The position numbers and the translations under genes were made by a program. From the NCBI GenBank assembly GCA_022432975.1, contig CM039512.1, positions 2,342,519 to 2,406,518 on the forward strand: a DNA stretch of 64,000 bases, in the 5' to 3' direction. The stretch comes from Begonia masoniana. Its lineage: Eukaryota > Streptophyta > Magnoliopsida > Cucurbitales > Begoniaceae. Below, one piece after another: positions 1 through 17,341 of the stretch (its first letter is position 1; every line of letters begins with the position of its first letter). Under the pieces are notes generated by a model. The model ran no database searches. It was not told the DNA's origin and saw only the letters and a list, made by a program, of their open reading frames with translations.

Positions 1-2794
1 CTTTTTAGTTATCTATCGATGTATAGAAGAACTTCATTGTGACTAGTAACCCATGACACGCGAGGAGATTTGCATTTAAATTTTTGCTGTTTGTCGGATT
101 GAACTTATCGATTTCTTCGTGCTTATTGAATTGTACAAATAGATGTTGTAAATTTGGATTTTAAGACAAATTTGGCTGAAAGTTAATTTTTTTTAAGAGA
201 TAATTACATTCATATTGACTAGAAGTCTTGTTACAATATGGAGGGAAGAGAGAGACCATGTGTTTTCATGCCTAAGTTGTAAACACAATGTTTGGGCATT
301 ATGTACCTCGTATCACTCGTCTTTTCATTCTTTCTTTGCAACTAAAGTTGTTCGGTGCCTGCAACTTTTGACAATCCAAAAGAAAGAGAGAATGGGAGAG
401 AGATAGAATCCTTAAACCCTACCATTCTCTCTCCTCATCCAATGGTTTTTTTTTACCTTTATTTTCCAAAATTTGAAGAATTCTTTTGGAACCCTTTAGT
501 TGGTTTAGAGTAATTTACATACCATTTTATAAAATTGAAATTTTTCTAAAGAAAAATATTAGTTCTTGACATTAGACGATAATATTGCGTATCAGTTAAA
601 TGCTCTGACCTGAATTATTTTGTGCAAAATTCAACTTATTTTAATTTATTTTGAGAATCGTGACGACATAAAGTGTGAATGTAATAATATTCTAAACAAC
701 CATAGTGTTTGATTTTAGAGATTATGGAAGACCAAGAAAAAAAAAAAAAGAATTTAAGGTTCAAGATAGTGTTGAAGAAAAGGGAGATCTAGTGGGAATT
801 CTGCCTTTACTACTTTTTCACCATTTGTTGTGCGTAAAGACTGCTGCCCATTTTATGCGCTTATGAGACTTGAATCAATGTACAGTAACTCCTCGATACT
901 TTCTTAGAACAGTTTTCTAAATTTGAAAATTAAAACATAATTCCACTCGTAACTCTAAAATTTTAATTTACGTTTTTAAACCCACAATTTTTTAGTAATA
1001 TTATATTTACCGTCTGTTTGGTGTAACGATCATGATTAATGTAATTAATATTATTTTAAATATTTATAAATTATCTTAATTAATCACTAATTACATGTAA
1101 TTATCACGTTATAAGGTAAGTTTAAAGTTTAGAATTAGAGGATAAATCTAACCTTATTCACAATTTTTTATAGAAATTTTTACGAAATTATATTGACTAT
1201 TACAATAAAAGTTTTTTAATTTATAAAAAAAAAAAGAGTTGTAATTGAAAATCTAAAGTTTAACTTTTTTTAATGGATGAAAAGCAAATATTGTATATAA
1301 ATAGAACCATTACAATTAATTTAGTAGTATTAGTGCACCTCATTTAAATATTCTTAGTAATGATTAAGATCTTTGAATATGGGTTGTGAACAAACTAACT
1401 TTAAAAGTTGAAATTCACACCCCTAGCTAAGATCCTTTCGGTAATTATAATAATTTCACGTTTTTAAACTTATAATTATTTTCTAATTTGAAGCACTAAC
1501 AAACTTCTCGTTATTTTTGTGGAGTCTGTAGTCATTTTAATATAATATTATCTGTTTTTGGCTTAAATCCGCACGATTTTATTTTTGTGGTTAGCATAAA
1601 ACGTGTTGTACTATATATGTATGAAGATGAATTCTACTTATAAATCATTCACCTGCAACTCTTCCAAACGATTTGTGGGTCAACTAAGTGACAACATCTC
1701 TATGCTACTCTATTTATTGTAATGATAAAATAATTTTCAAATTTTATTTAAAAAATATATATTGTTGAATAAACAATTTTACCATCGTGATCTCAAAATT
1801 TACACTCAAAAGTAGTAAAAAAATTTAATTATTTCTCTTTGAATTTGCTAAATATAGATGAACGGCAAAATTATTAAGTAAGGAAAATCATTTGTTTACG
1901 TTAATCTATTTGAAATATGGTTTGATATTGATTAAATATTTATATAGAGTTGTCTATTGCCTTATATGGACTCGAATGACATGTGATGTAGCATTGATAT
2001 ATAGTCAAGACTTTTGAGCTTTGTTACTTTTACTAGTAGGTTTTCTAGATTGTTGAAATCTTCTATTTGGGCTTTTAGATTTAATGTAGATGGAAAATAA
2101 GCATAAGAAATCACGAACAATTTGTGTTAAATCGAATTTTCGAATACTGGTTTTTAAGAACTCTCTCGAATATGTCCAATTTGTCGATGTAAATGGTTAC
2201 CGTGTGTGTGACACGTGAAGGGCTTGTTTGAAAATTTAAGCTCGGTAATTTATAATCAAAAAATTAAATTAAGATTATACTTTATATTATGTTATAAAAT
2301 ATTTTATTTGTACATTTAATCAATTATGAAATTAAAATTTATTATTCCCTAAAATGATTTTAAGATTTCAAAAATAAAAGAAATTTTTTTTTATGAAATT
2401 CACTTTTAAATAAGATGGGTTTGGGCTTTTTGGGTTGGAGAGATTATAGCCATTAATACATTCTTGTCCAAAAATAATAATAATAATTTATTTATTTATC
2501 TATTTTTCAATTTAAATAATCACTCTGTTACTACTCTTTATTTCTTTATCTGAGGTACTAAATATTAATTAACGTAATTAACGATTTATTTTAATTATTT
2601 TATAATTTATTATATTAATTACACTGATTAATAATTATTATTATTAAGATTTTTTCAAATAAGAAACTATGAATTATTGTTTTGACTTGAGAAATGGATT
2701 GGGAAGTCAACTCAAGTCTTAACACATACAGCAAAGTATATATAAAGAAGGATGTGAAATTACTCTCTTGTCCTCAATGGTTTTCTGAGAACCG
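1..2794. other. AT-rich intergenic DNA
   Basis: No coding pattern, RNA gene or clear mobile element was recognised. The stretch is strongly AT-rich, with short A and T runs (for example near 738-749 and 1229-1237). The only reading frame of note (215-406) has low-complexity composition and resembles no family. The right end is the 3' flank of the minus-strand F-box gene. Confidence 0.6.
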
Positions 2795-3832
2795 TTAGAT
2801 CTCCACACTACAGCCGGATTGGACAAAGCCTGAGTAATCATCATGAACGCTTATTCTACTCAATTTACTCTTACGCCCTCCTAAACTTTCTGCGAAGTAG
2901 AACCCGGCCGGACCTCCTTCGTACTCGGAACCCGATACGAAAGTCCGGGAACCCAACCTTATCCCACAGGTTCCAACTCGGACTGCCGGTTCCAACTCGG
3001 AGTAACTCGTTAGTGACCCATCTTTTCGGACTCCGACGCATGATCTCGGGCACCGACCCGTTTCCCAAGCTCCTTCGACCTGGCTCCAGCGACCCGATTG
3101 AAAGTCGTAAACGTCCGCATTTCCTTCGAAAACGCCCTGACTATCCGTCCCGTACCCGCTCACGACCCAAAACTCGTGCCCGATTACCAGCCCCTCGCAC
3201 TCGTCCCGCTCCTGACTCATCCGAGCCAACTCGGTCCACTCGTCTTCTCTTGAATCGTAAACCCACGCCGATTTCAGCGCGTTCTTATTCTCGTCGTGCC
3301 CGCCGGCGACGTAGACCCGGCCCTCACAGGCTCCGATTGCGAAGAACGAACGTCGGGAAGGCATGTCTTTGCCTTTTCTCCACTTACGCCTCGTGAAGTC
3401 GTAAATAAAAACATCGGTGATCGGGGTGTAATTATTGGGATCCCACCCGCCCATCACGACCAACTTTCCTTCGCAGCTTGCCACCTGGCAAAACGGAGGC
3501 AGTCCGTTGGGGAATTTCGGAACCGGATGCACCCTCTCCCATATTTGTCTCGCCGGGTCAAAAACGGTGATCCCGTAACTCGGCAAGCCACTCGATTTCA
3601 GGCCACCCGCCATGAGTCCGCCGGGAAGAGCTTGGACTAAGCAAGCTACTTCATGGGTACGGCCGGACTTCTTTCTGTGGTAATAGAATTCCCGGCTGAA
3701 CAAAAGCTCGCGCCACCCCCTGCAAACGCCGGACGCAACTCGGTGAAGGCTGTAAGGCAACCGAATCATACACTCGAGACCGATTTCATCGGGGAGATTC
3801 GGAAACAAATGGGTAAACCCCGGCATCCCCAT
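2795..3832 (-). CDS. F-box/kelch-repeat protein, KMD-like (At1g80440/At2g44130 type)
   Basis: Single-exon gene of 345 residues. I start it at the first true ATG (3832, MGMPGF); the open frame upstream begins only with TTG. An F-box occupies about residues 8-50 (LFPNLPDEIGLECMIRLPY, then CRGWRELL). Kelch repeats follow, marked by the double-glycine strands VVMGGWDPNN and VYVAGGHDENKN and by YDSREDEWTELA. The end (GFVQSGCSVEI) matches the characteristic C-terminus of the KISS ME DEADLY group. In Arabidopsis these proteins are SCF substrate adaptors that direct ubiquitination of type-B response regulators (cytokinin signalling) and of phenylalanine ammonia-lyase. The targets here are inferred from family only. 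The coding strand is markedly GC-richer than its flanks, which also produces long spurious frames on the other strand. Confidence 0.9.
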   Translation of the reverse strand: MGMPGFTHLFPNLPDEIGLECMIRLPYSLHRVASGVCRGWRELLFSREFYYHRKKSGRTHEVACLVQALPGGLMAGGLKSSGLPSYGITVFDPARQIWERVHPVPKFPNGLPPFCQVASCEGKLVVMGGWDPNNYTPITDVFIYDFTRRKWRKGKDMPSRRSFFAIGACEGRVYVAGGHDENKNALKSAWVYDSREDEWTELARMSQERDECEGLVIGHEFWVVSGYGTDSQGVFEGNADVYDFQSGRWSQVEGAWETGRCPRSCVGVRKDGSLTSYSELEPAVRVGTCGIRLGSRTFVSGSEYEGGPAGFYFAESLGGRKSKLSRISVHDDYSGFVQSGCSVEI

Positions 3833-6248
<2,416 letters not shown>

Positions 6249-6471
6249 TATTGGCTCCAAGAAGCCCTCACAAAAATGGCCACCAGGCTCCTCTTCTTCT
6301 TCTTCTTCTTCTCCATGCCTAGGAGGGTTAAATCTCCTTCATATTCAGGACAGAAGTACAGACAGAAACACAATTGTTGAAAATCTACGAATAAAGCTGT
6401 CATCCTTTCTCTCTGAACCATGTTTTCCTCCGAAGAAACAAAATTACAGAGTATAGATCATACAACCCTCG

Positions 6472-7894
6472 TTAAGAACCTTCCCGTATGATTTCATAAT
6501 CCAATATCTGGGTATCTGTAAATCCAAGCCATCTCTTTGATTTACAAAACTTCATGAAGAAATAGTAACCAATTCCAAAAAGGGTAAGCACAGCACTAAT
6601 CAACCAGACAGCCTTAGAGGCCAAAACCATTATATACACCAAAAACCCAGAAGGAATTAAGCACATAATCACCAACAATGGCAGACTCACTGGAACTTTG
6701 AATGGCCTTTTCAAAAACGGAAACTTTCTTCTCAGCCAAAGAAAAGATGCAAATTCCAGAAGCATTCCTAAACTGTACAAGAAATTTGCAGATGAAATTA
6801 TGTCTTCAAACCCCATGTAAGAAACTGCAAGAGCTATCAAAGTTGAGGTCAATATTCCGACCCAGGGTGTGTTAAACCAAGTAGATCTTGCACTGAAAAT
6901 TCTGGGTAAAATTCCTAAATCTGCCATACCCACAAGCTGATATGTACAAGTGCTTAATTGTGCTTCAAATAGACCAACTGACTGATAAAACTGCTCCAAT
7001 TTCGACCCAGTACTTCAACCATTTTCCTGCAATAATCTGAGCTGCCTCTGCAAAATACCCATCAACCCAATTCTTTTGATCTAAAGCAATAGAGCCAGTT
7101 GCAGCCAAAAGAGGAATCAGATATGCCAAACAAGTAAGCAGCCCAGCAGAAAATAATGCTATAGGGTATGTTTTCTGTGGGTTTTCAACTTCCCCAGCTA
7201 ACGTACTAGCACTGTCCCAAAAATTCAGGTTCCAGAAAAGGGTATTGAAAAATAATTGCCAATTTCTTTCCACGCCTTGCTCCCCCAAATTGATCCATCT
7301 TCTTGGTTCAATTTTAGGAATTGCAATAAGAGTCATCAATATAAATGGAAAAAGAGAAACAATTCCTAAAGACACAGCAGTGTAACCCACAACAGATAAA
7401 CCAGTGTAGTTGAGAAAAGACAGAGCCAATGTTGAAAGGAAAATAGCAATATAGCGAGGAAGACCGGACGAGAAAATGGGAATCACCAGCTCGAGATACT
7501 CGATGCCAAGAACTGGGTATGAAGCCAGATTAATAACGCCACAAAGAAATTTCCAAGAACCCATAAGAGATCCCCAGAAGGGTCCAAACGCTTGATTAGC
7601 CCAAATGACGTAGCCGCCGTTGCCGGGATAAGCAGTGGAGAGCTCAGCGGCGATAAGGGCTTCCGGCATACTCCAAATAAAAGGGAAAATGAGAAATCCC
7701 AAGATGGCGAAGAGAGGCCCAGCAGCTCCGACGGCGGCTTCTTCCCCGTATGGACCACCGGAGACTTCGAAGTAGATGAGGAAGACGAGGGGAATCAGAG
7801 CCAATTTTTTGGAGTTTTCGCCGGAATGGGTCGTCGGAGCGGTAGTTGGCTGGTGTAGAAGAGGTGGGTCAGAAGAGGAATCGAAGGTTTCCAT
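6472..7894 (-). CDS. Polyamine/amino-acid transporter, PUT4-like (At3g13620 type), with one frameshift
   Basis: Intronless APC-superfamily permease, about 473 residues once one extra base is discounted. Start at ATG 7894 (METFDSSSD); stop TAA at 6472-6474. The N-terminal part carries the family core [19 protein letters not shown], then [35 protein letters not shown] and a run of hydrophobic segments consistent with about 12 membrane spans. At about 6975-6983 one surplus base breaks the frame: the first frame reads [10 protein letters not shown] and stops, while the conserved continuation GLFEAQLS...[11 protein letters not shown] lies in the next frame to the end. In plants PUT proteins import polyamines and paraquat. 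[15 protein letters not shown] fits the PUT4 branch better than PUT1-3. Both halves are otherwise well conserved, so a sequencing error or a very recent mutation is likelier than an old pseudogene. Confidence 0.85.
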
Positions 7895-8269
7895 CGGGGT
7901 CAAGCGTTTGCTTTCCGATCCAACAAAGTTAGCGGAAATGGAAGAGATGATCGGGAATGGAGATGAAGAAAAAAAAGAATCAAAATTACAAAAATGGAAA
8001 TTTTCTTTTGGAAGATCAAAAAGTGGTGGTGCCCATCCTACACCAAATCCAACTAAGTTGGAATGGGCAACACCTTCTTACGTCTCTTAGATTACTATAA
8101 AAACCAAGATGGATGAACAGTGGATGCAAGTATTCATAAACTTTGTTGTGGGTTATGTTCTAGAGTAGGTATTAAATATCACTTTATAGTTCAGAGACTT
8201 ATCCTCACGGTCCACGGATCGAAGACTAGCAGGTCAGAAAATTGGATATTAGGAACAGAAAAAATAAAT

Positions 8270-8278
8270 AAAAAAAAA
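8270..8278 (-). terminator. Pol III terminator of tRNA-Gly
   Basis: On the minus strand, nine consecutive T residues lie five bases beyond the tRNA 3' end, the expected RNA polymerase III termination signal. Confidence 0.8.
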
Positions 8279-8283
8279 CACGA

Positions 8284-8355
8284 TGCGTTTGCCGGGAGTC
8301 GAACCCGGGTCTATTGCTTGGAAGGCAATTATCCTAACCGTTGGACTACAAACGC
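8284..8355 (-). tRNA. tRNA-Gly (anticodon UCC)
   Basis: 72-base cloverleaf on the minus strand. The acceptor stem GCGTTTG pairs with CAAACGC and is followed by discriminator A. The anticodon stem ATTGC/GCAAT encloses the loop CTTCCAA, giving anticodon TCC (glycine). The T arm reads CCGGGTTCGACTCCCGG and forms the B box. The body matches the usual plant tRNA-Gly(UCC), with no intron. A Pol III T-run follows a few bases downstream. Confidence 0.96.
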
Positions 8356-8838
8356 TTCCATGTACAGATTACTACGTACATTTATACAATCCATATCTAA
8401 TATTGATGAGCAAAAAATATTTTGATTAATTATTTAGATATTGAATTTACACAAAATGTTAATAAATTACAGAAAAAATTAAATAATAAAATTTCACTTG
8501 CGCCAAAAATAGTCTAACCTTATTCATACCATTCGCATTGAGTTCATCTTAAACAAATATAACTAAGACTATCTTAGTTCACGTTTTTGGATTACTCTGT
8601 CACAAGTTTCCAAATCAAGAATTTTAGCAAGGTTTGAAAAAAAAAAAATGGAAAATAAATAGCTGATAAATCCAAAGGTTTGAAAATGGTATCTACTGAA
8701 AATAAAGATGCCGAAGTCGAGTTTCAGGAAAAGACGAATTTTTGAAGCACAAAAACCAAGCATTTATAGTTCTAGTCATCTGGGTTTTCTTCTGCAAATC
8801 TCTTCTGTAAACGGCAGAGAAATCAAAGTTCATATCAA

Positions 8839-10418
8839 ATGTGTCCGACCCTTTCACTTTCTCCTAAGCCTCGTCTTTCCGGACAAAGCCATGAGAAATT
8901 TCAGACGATGAAGTTCAAATCTACGAAGATCAGAGCTGCAGTGATTACGGCTCCGGCTCCTGGTTTTTCTCGTGTTTTCCCGGAGCTGTCGAAACAAGGC
9001 GTTTCTCTTTCGGATTTGCGTGTCAAGGAAATTGTCGAGAGGCAGACTCAGGCTAAATTAGCTGGAGAAGACGGTTTAGTCAAAGGCTCAAACTTTTCTC
9101 CATTGTTTCTCGGAGAAGCTTACGAAAGATGCCGGAAGATCTGCGCTGAATATGCTAAAACCTTTTATCTTGGTAGGCTCCGATCTCCTTTTTTGTTTCA
9201 AAACTCATATTTCTTCAATAATTTTAATGAAGTTTGATTGGAAATATCGATATAGGAACCTTGCTGATGACCGAGGAGCGGCAAAAGGCCATATGGGCGA
9301 TATACGGTGAGCGATTATCGACTATCGGATCCTCCGGCGAAGTCTGAAAAATTTAACGGAAATAATTTTTCTGCAGTTTGGTGCAGGAGGACAGATGAAC
9401 TAGTAGACGGTCCAAATGCTGCGTATATGAATTCTCAAGTTCTCGATCGATGGGAAGAACGGCTTGAAGATGTCTTCGATGGACGCCCTTACGACATGTT
9501 AGATGCTGCCCTCAGCCATACTGTGATCAAGTTTGCTCTCGACATTAAGGTTATTTAGCTTTAAAGTAAAATACAATTTAAATTCGAACTAGTTTTGGAG
9601 TATTGTATTCTTAAATCTTACAAGATTATGATTCGAACGAGTTTGTTTGTTTGGTTTTGTAGTCATTCAGGGACATGATCGAAGGAATGAGAATGGACCT
9701 GAGGAAATGTCGATACAAGAATTTCAAAGAGCTTTATCTTTACTGCTACTATGTTGCGGGAACTGTCGGATTAATGAGCGTACCAGTTATGGGAATTGCC
9801 CCAGACTCTTCTGTTTCGGCTCAGGCCATTTATGATGCAGCCCTCTACTTAGGAATCGGAAATCAACTTACAAACATTCTCAGAGATGTCGGAGAAGAGT
9901 GAGTCTTCTCCTTCTTTTCTCGCCGATCGTCGGAAAATTCGGAGTTTTCTGGTGTTTTGATTCGTCTGTTTTGTAAAAACTGGTTTCAGTGCTTTGAGAG
10001 GGAGAGTTTATCTTCCCCAAGATGAGCTTGCGCAATTCGGATTATCCGATAAGGATGTTTTCTCGGGGGAGGTTACGAACAGATGGAAAGAGTTCATGAA
10101 AGAGCAGATCGGAAGAGCGAGGTTTTACTTCCGACAGGCGGAAGAAGGCGCTTCTCAGCTCGACAAAGCCAGCCGCTGGCCGGTAATTTCCTGTAATTTT
10201 CTGAAAATATGATCGGAAAAGATTGGTTGAACTGAATTTGCGGGAACATGCAGGTTTGGTCGTCGTTGATGCTGTACAGACAAATCCTGGATGCAATCGA
10301 GGAAAATGAGTACGATAATCTCACGAAAAGGGCGTACGTTGGAAGATCAAAGAAGCTTCTCATGTTGCCTCTGGCTTACACAAGGGCCGCTTCAGTACCC
10401 GCTCTCGTTTTCCAGTGA
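8839..10418 (+). CDS. PSY: Phytoene synthase, PSY3-like (6 exons)
   Basis: Joins two geranylgeranyl diphosphates into phytoene, the first committed carotenoid step, in plastids. Exons: 8839-9172, 9256-9306, 9377-9549, 9663-9898, 9990-10182, 10254-10418; all GT-AG and all phases agree, giving 383 residues. Both Asp-rich motifs are intact: [10 protein letters not shown] in exon 3, and DVGED made across the exon 4/5 junction. [39 protein letters not shown] and [12 protein letters not shown] are also conserved. The first 50 or so residues are rich in Ser, Lys and Arg, as expected for a transit peptide. The tail ([20 protein letters not shown], then [17 protein letters not shown]) is short and resembles the PSY3 class rather than the fruit/leaf PSY1/2 class; this subclass call is inference. 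Confidence 0.93.
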
Positions 10419-10646
10419 ATTTTCCTTTTCTTTTTCTCGGGAAACAAACAGACTTCCGACCGACCAACCTCCGATTTGAAGCTTGTGTATAGTAGGTTGA
10501 AACCAATGAAGTCGGAGTTCCTCCGCATACTTCCTCAGTACACCTCTGTAAATCGATTACAAATATTTAAATTACTGATATTAAAAGGTGAGCCTCCTAT
10601 TTCAAAATTAAATTTAAGCTAACAATTCAATCCTTCGTGGTCGCTC

Positions 10647-10790
10647 AAAACGAGCGACTTTGGCTTCACGCAGTCGCCCACAGCTATAATGCGGTTTCCC
10701 GCACTTAAAATGAGTGTAAAATACACTTAAAACGGATGACTTCGGTTTCACGAGGTCGTTCATAGTTATAGTGCGGTCAATCGCACTCGA
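10647..10790. repeat. Two-unit imperfect direct repeat downstream of PSY
   Basis: Two related units of about 56 bases, roughly 10649-10705 and 10730-10787, share CGACTT-GG-TTCACG, AG-TATA-TGCGGT and a CGCACT end. They are separated by AT-rich sequence. The first begins in a small palindrome (TCGCTC then GAGCGA). Unit sequence differs at about one base in five, so the duplication is not recent. No function or family was recognised. Confidence 0.5.
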
Positions 10791-11962
10791 AGGGTTTGCT
10801 TGTGAACATAGAATAATTTAAGTTTTATTTTTTTAACGAAATAAGTTTAAAATTTATTTTGTCGCTGATCTTATAATTTATAAATACTTCAAATTAATTA
10901 TATTTCACGGGATCTTAGATTATAATATTTTAAAATAAATATTAAATATTTTAAATTATTTTTTAAAATGTTAGATCTTTTATTTATTTTTTGTATTTAT
11001 ATTTAAAGTTAAAATATGATAAATTACAATGTAAAAATAAGATTTAAATTAATTTGAAATGGGTAAATATAGTTGGAAGCGTTATTTAGAGAGAGATTCG
11101 AATTTGGACCGGTGATTGACAGAGAAGTCGGCCCCATTATGTACGGATATCGCTCCGTTTAGGTTTATTTTTCTCTCCCACTTTTTGGAGTGACCGACCG
11201 AGAAAATTTGTAGACTCGTTTTGAAGTCCTCTGATTCTCTACCAAAGCCCTTCGCCATTAACCATTCTTTCCATGCTTTGCTTCTTCCCTAAGCTTACAT
11301 TTTTTCGCTTTCCTACCTAGTGCTTTTTCTCTCTTTTTCCTTTTCGCAAGTTAGGGTTTTTGTTTTTGGATCTTCATCAGCGAGTGTTGTTCTGGTGTGC
11401 TTGTTTTCAGGTTTGTATAATCTTCAGTGTCTGTGACTCGATTCATGCAGTATGATTATTCTACTTTTGTGTGTTTTTTTTTTTGTTTTCTTTCTGATCC
11501 ATTTGTATGGAGCTGCTTAGTTTTTTTTTTTTTTTTTGCCTAGTTGACGTTGACGAGCGGTCTTTTTTTAGTGATTTATTTGAAAAAGAAAACAATGTTC
11601 GAAGCTGTGTGGAAATTGTGATTCTGATAACTCTCATTGAGATTGATGTAGTCTCTTCCTGCTTGTTTTTCTTTTTTTCTTTTGTTTTAAATATTTTCAT
11701 GTAACTTTTTTTATTGCGGAGGTTGAATTATGCGAGGGCAATTATGTGATTGATTCTGGCGTGATTATTTAATGCATTTGAAGAGTTTGTGCTTTTGAGT
11801 TCTTATTTGTTGTCAAAATCGTGGTTGATTGAATATACACTTAAACTTTGGAATTAAAGTTAGATATCTGCCTTTTAAACTGTGATTGATTCTATTTTCC
11901 ATGTTTTTTCAATAGGATTAAGGGGCAATATCTGTGATTTCCCAAGCGAAGGATTATTGACT
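10791..11962 (+). other. Intergenic region and 5' leader of the helicase gene
   Basis: AT-rich to about 11080, then pyrimidine-rich sequence typical of a plant 5' leader (about 11160-11410). A likely leader-intron donor (CAG|GTTTGT) lies at about 11410, and an acceptor-like site lies before 11963. T-runs at 11468 and 11521 lie inside the presumed leader intron. No separate gene seen. Confidence 0.45.
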
Positions 11963-15641
<3,679 letters not shown>

Positions 15642-17341
15642 CTACATCTGACTCTTTCAACGTTAGGTGAAAGTTAGGGACTTATTAATTACCTCGTTTA
15701 TGCGTTATGATTTATGTCCGACTCGTCTTAAAAATCGGTCGATATCATTGATTGAACTTATTGGCCATATTACTAAGGGAATCCAGCTTTTGCTACACGA
15801 GTTTTAAACGAGGACTTTCAGCTCAGGAAATATACATTTTCTACTCATTTCTTGATCGGTAGTTTGTTTTGGGTAATATAATTAGGAGTGGAGTGGTCAT
15901 TTATGTTCTAACATTCGTGAAAGACAACCTCGTCAAGAACAAATCGGATATTTTCTCGAGGCAGCCGGATAATGTTCGATCTTCACGCCAGATAAGTTCC
16001 TTCTCTTCCTCCCTCCCAACCAGTAGTGCAAGAGCTGTGATTTCTCAGTTGGGTTCGTAATTTGATGATATTTTATGGGTCCATGTCATTTAATGGGGGA
16101 GTTGTTGAAAGAGAAATCTTTTTCAATATAATTGAGTAATGTTTGGTATTAATTAATATTTAATATTATAAATGATGATATTCCATTTGTCAATATGCAG
16201 ACCTCCGACGTGGAAAATATTTCTTTTTTTATTTTATTATATTAAAGTTTAGAATTTTCTAAAATTAATTGAATTGTCTGCCTCCTAACATGTAATCGGA
16301 CAAAGCCCAAAACCAACCACAAAAAAGAGAGAAATAAGGAATTTTATTGATTTTTCTTTTTCTTTTTCTTTTTTTTTGCTGCCATTTGCACGTGATTTGA
16401 AGGAAACTCATAAATTTTGGATTAACTGTGATAGATAGACATCTAGTTGTGTATTCCTTGCATTTATCATCTTAGCCCTGATTTTTTTTTTAAATTTATT
16501 GAGTTGAATTATTTCCACATTTCAAGCAAAAATTATGATCATCAATTATGTCTTACAAGAGATCAATTGCACTGCTCAAATCAATTATGTCTTAATAACT
16601 AAAATGATGGAGTCGATCTATATACCCTAGAAGGATTATTATTGAGGCTAAATAAGATGAACTATATAAACTAATTAAAAAGATTAAAAAGTGGGTGGTT
16701 GGATTGGATTGGCCATGTGATGGAACAATTAATTATGTTTGAAAGAGGACTGGCAAATGAAATGAATAAAAGAGAGACCTTGTTTTAAAAATAATGTCTT
16801 GTCTCTCGCTCCTTAAATTTGTGTTTGACTTGGGCCATCAATGGCGTAAAAGAAAAGGTCTCTGCTTTGTTAGAGTTTCTTCCTCATCTGTTTGCCATTT
16901 TTTTCCGTAATTAATTATTTGGACTATTGGGTTAATGAGGTAAGTTTTTCGAATTGGATTTGACCCAACTTTTTACCAAAACAATTAGAATTACTGGAGA
17001 TAAGCAAGAGTTGAAAGGGATGGATTGAATCTGCCGATTCAGGGTCGTTGGTCACAATCTACGTTAAACCCACTTAGAAAATCAGAAGTTGGGGAGTGGG
17101 TATTGATGACTTCTCCATTTCTACAGAGAGAGAGAAGAGGGGTTCGTTCACATTTTTGTTCTTGCGTCTGTGAAGCGTTATGAAAGTAAAGCGTTTTTAA
17201 TCAGTCGCCTTGGATCAGATTCTTGAAAGCTTGACGTCTGGAGCTAAAAGGGCACTGGATCGAGATTTTGTAGCTTCTTTTACTTCGATTTAAATTGAAG
17301 GTGCGGCAGGTGGTTCGTTCTATGAGTTTGTGTTTTTTGAG
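15642..17341. other. Intergenic: helicase 3' flank and SAGL1-like gene promoter/leader
   Basis: The first several hundred bases are presumably helicase 3' untranslated sequence; the middle is AT-rich and featureless. A GA-rich leader (from about 17120, with a GAGAGAGAG run at 17127) precedes the first coding exon of the next gene. No reading frame here resembles a known protein. Confidence 0.45.
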
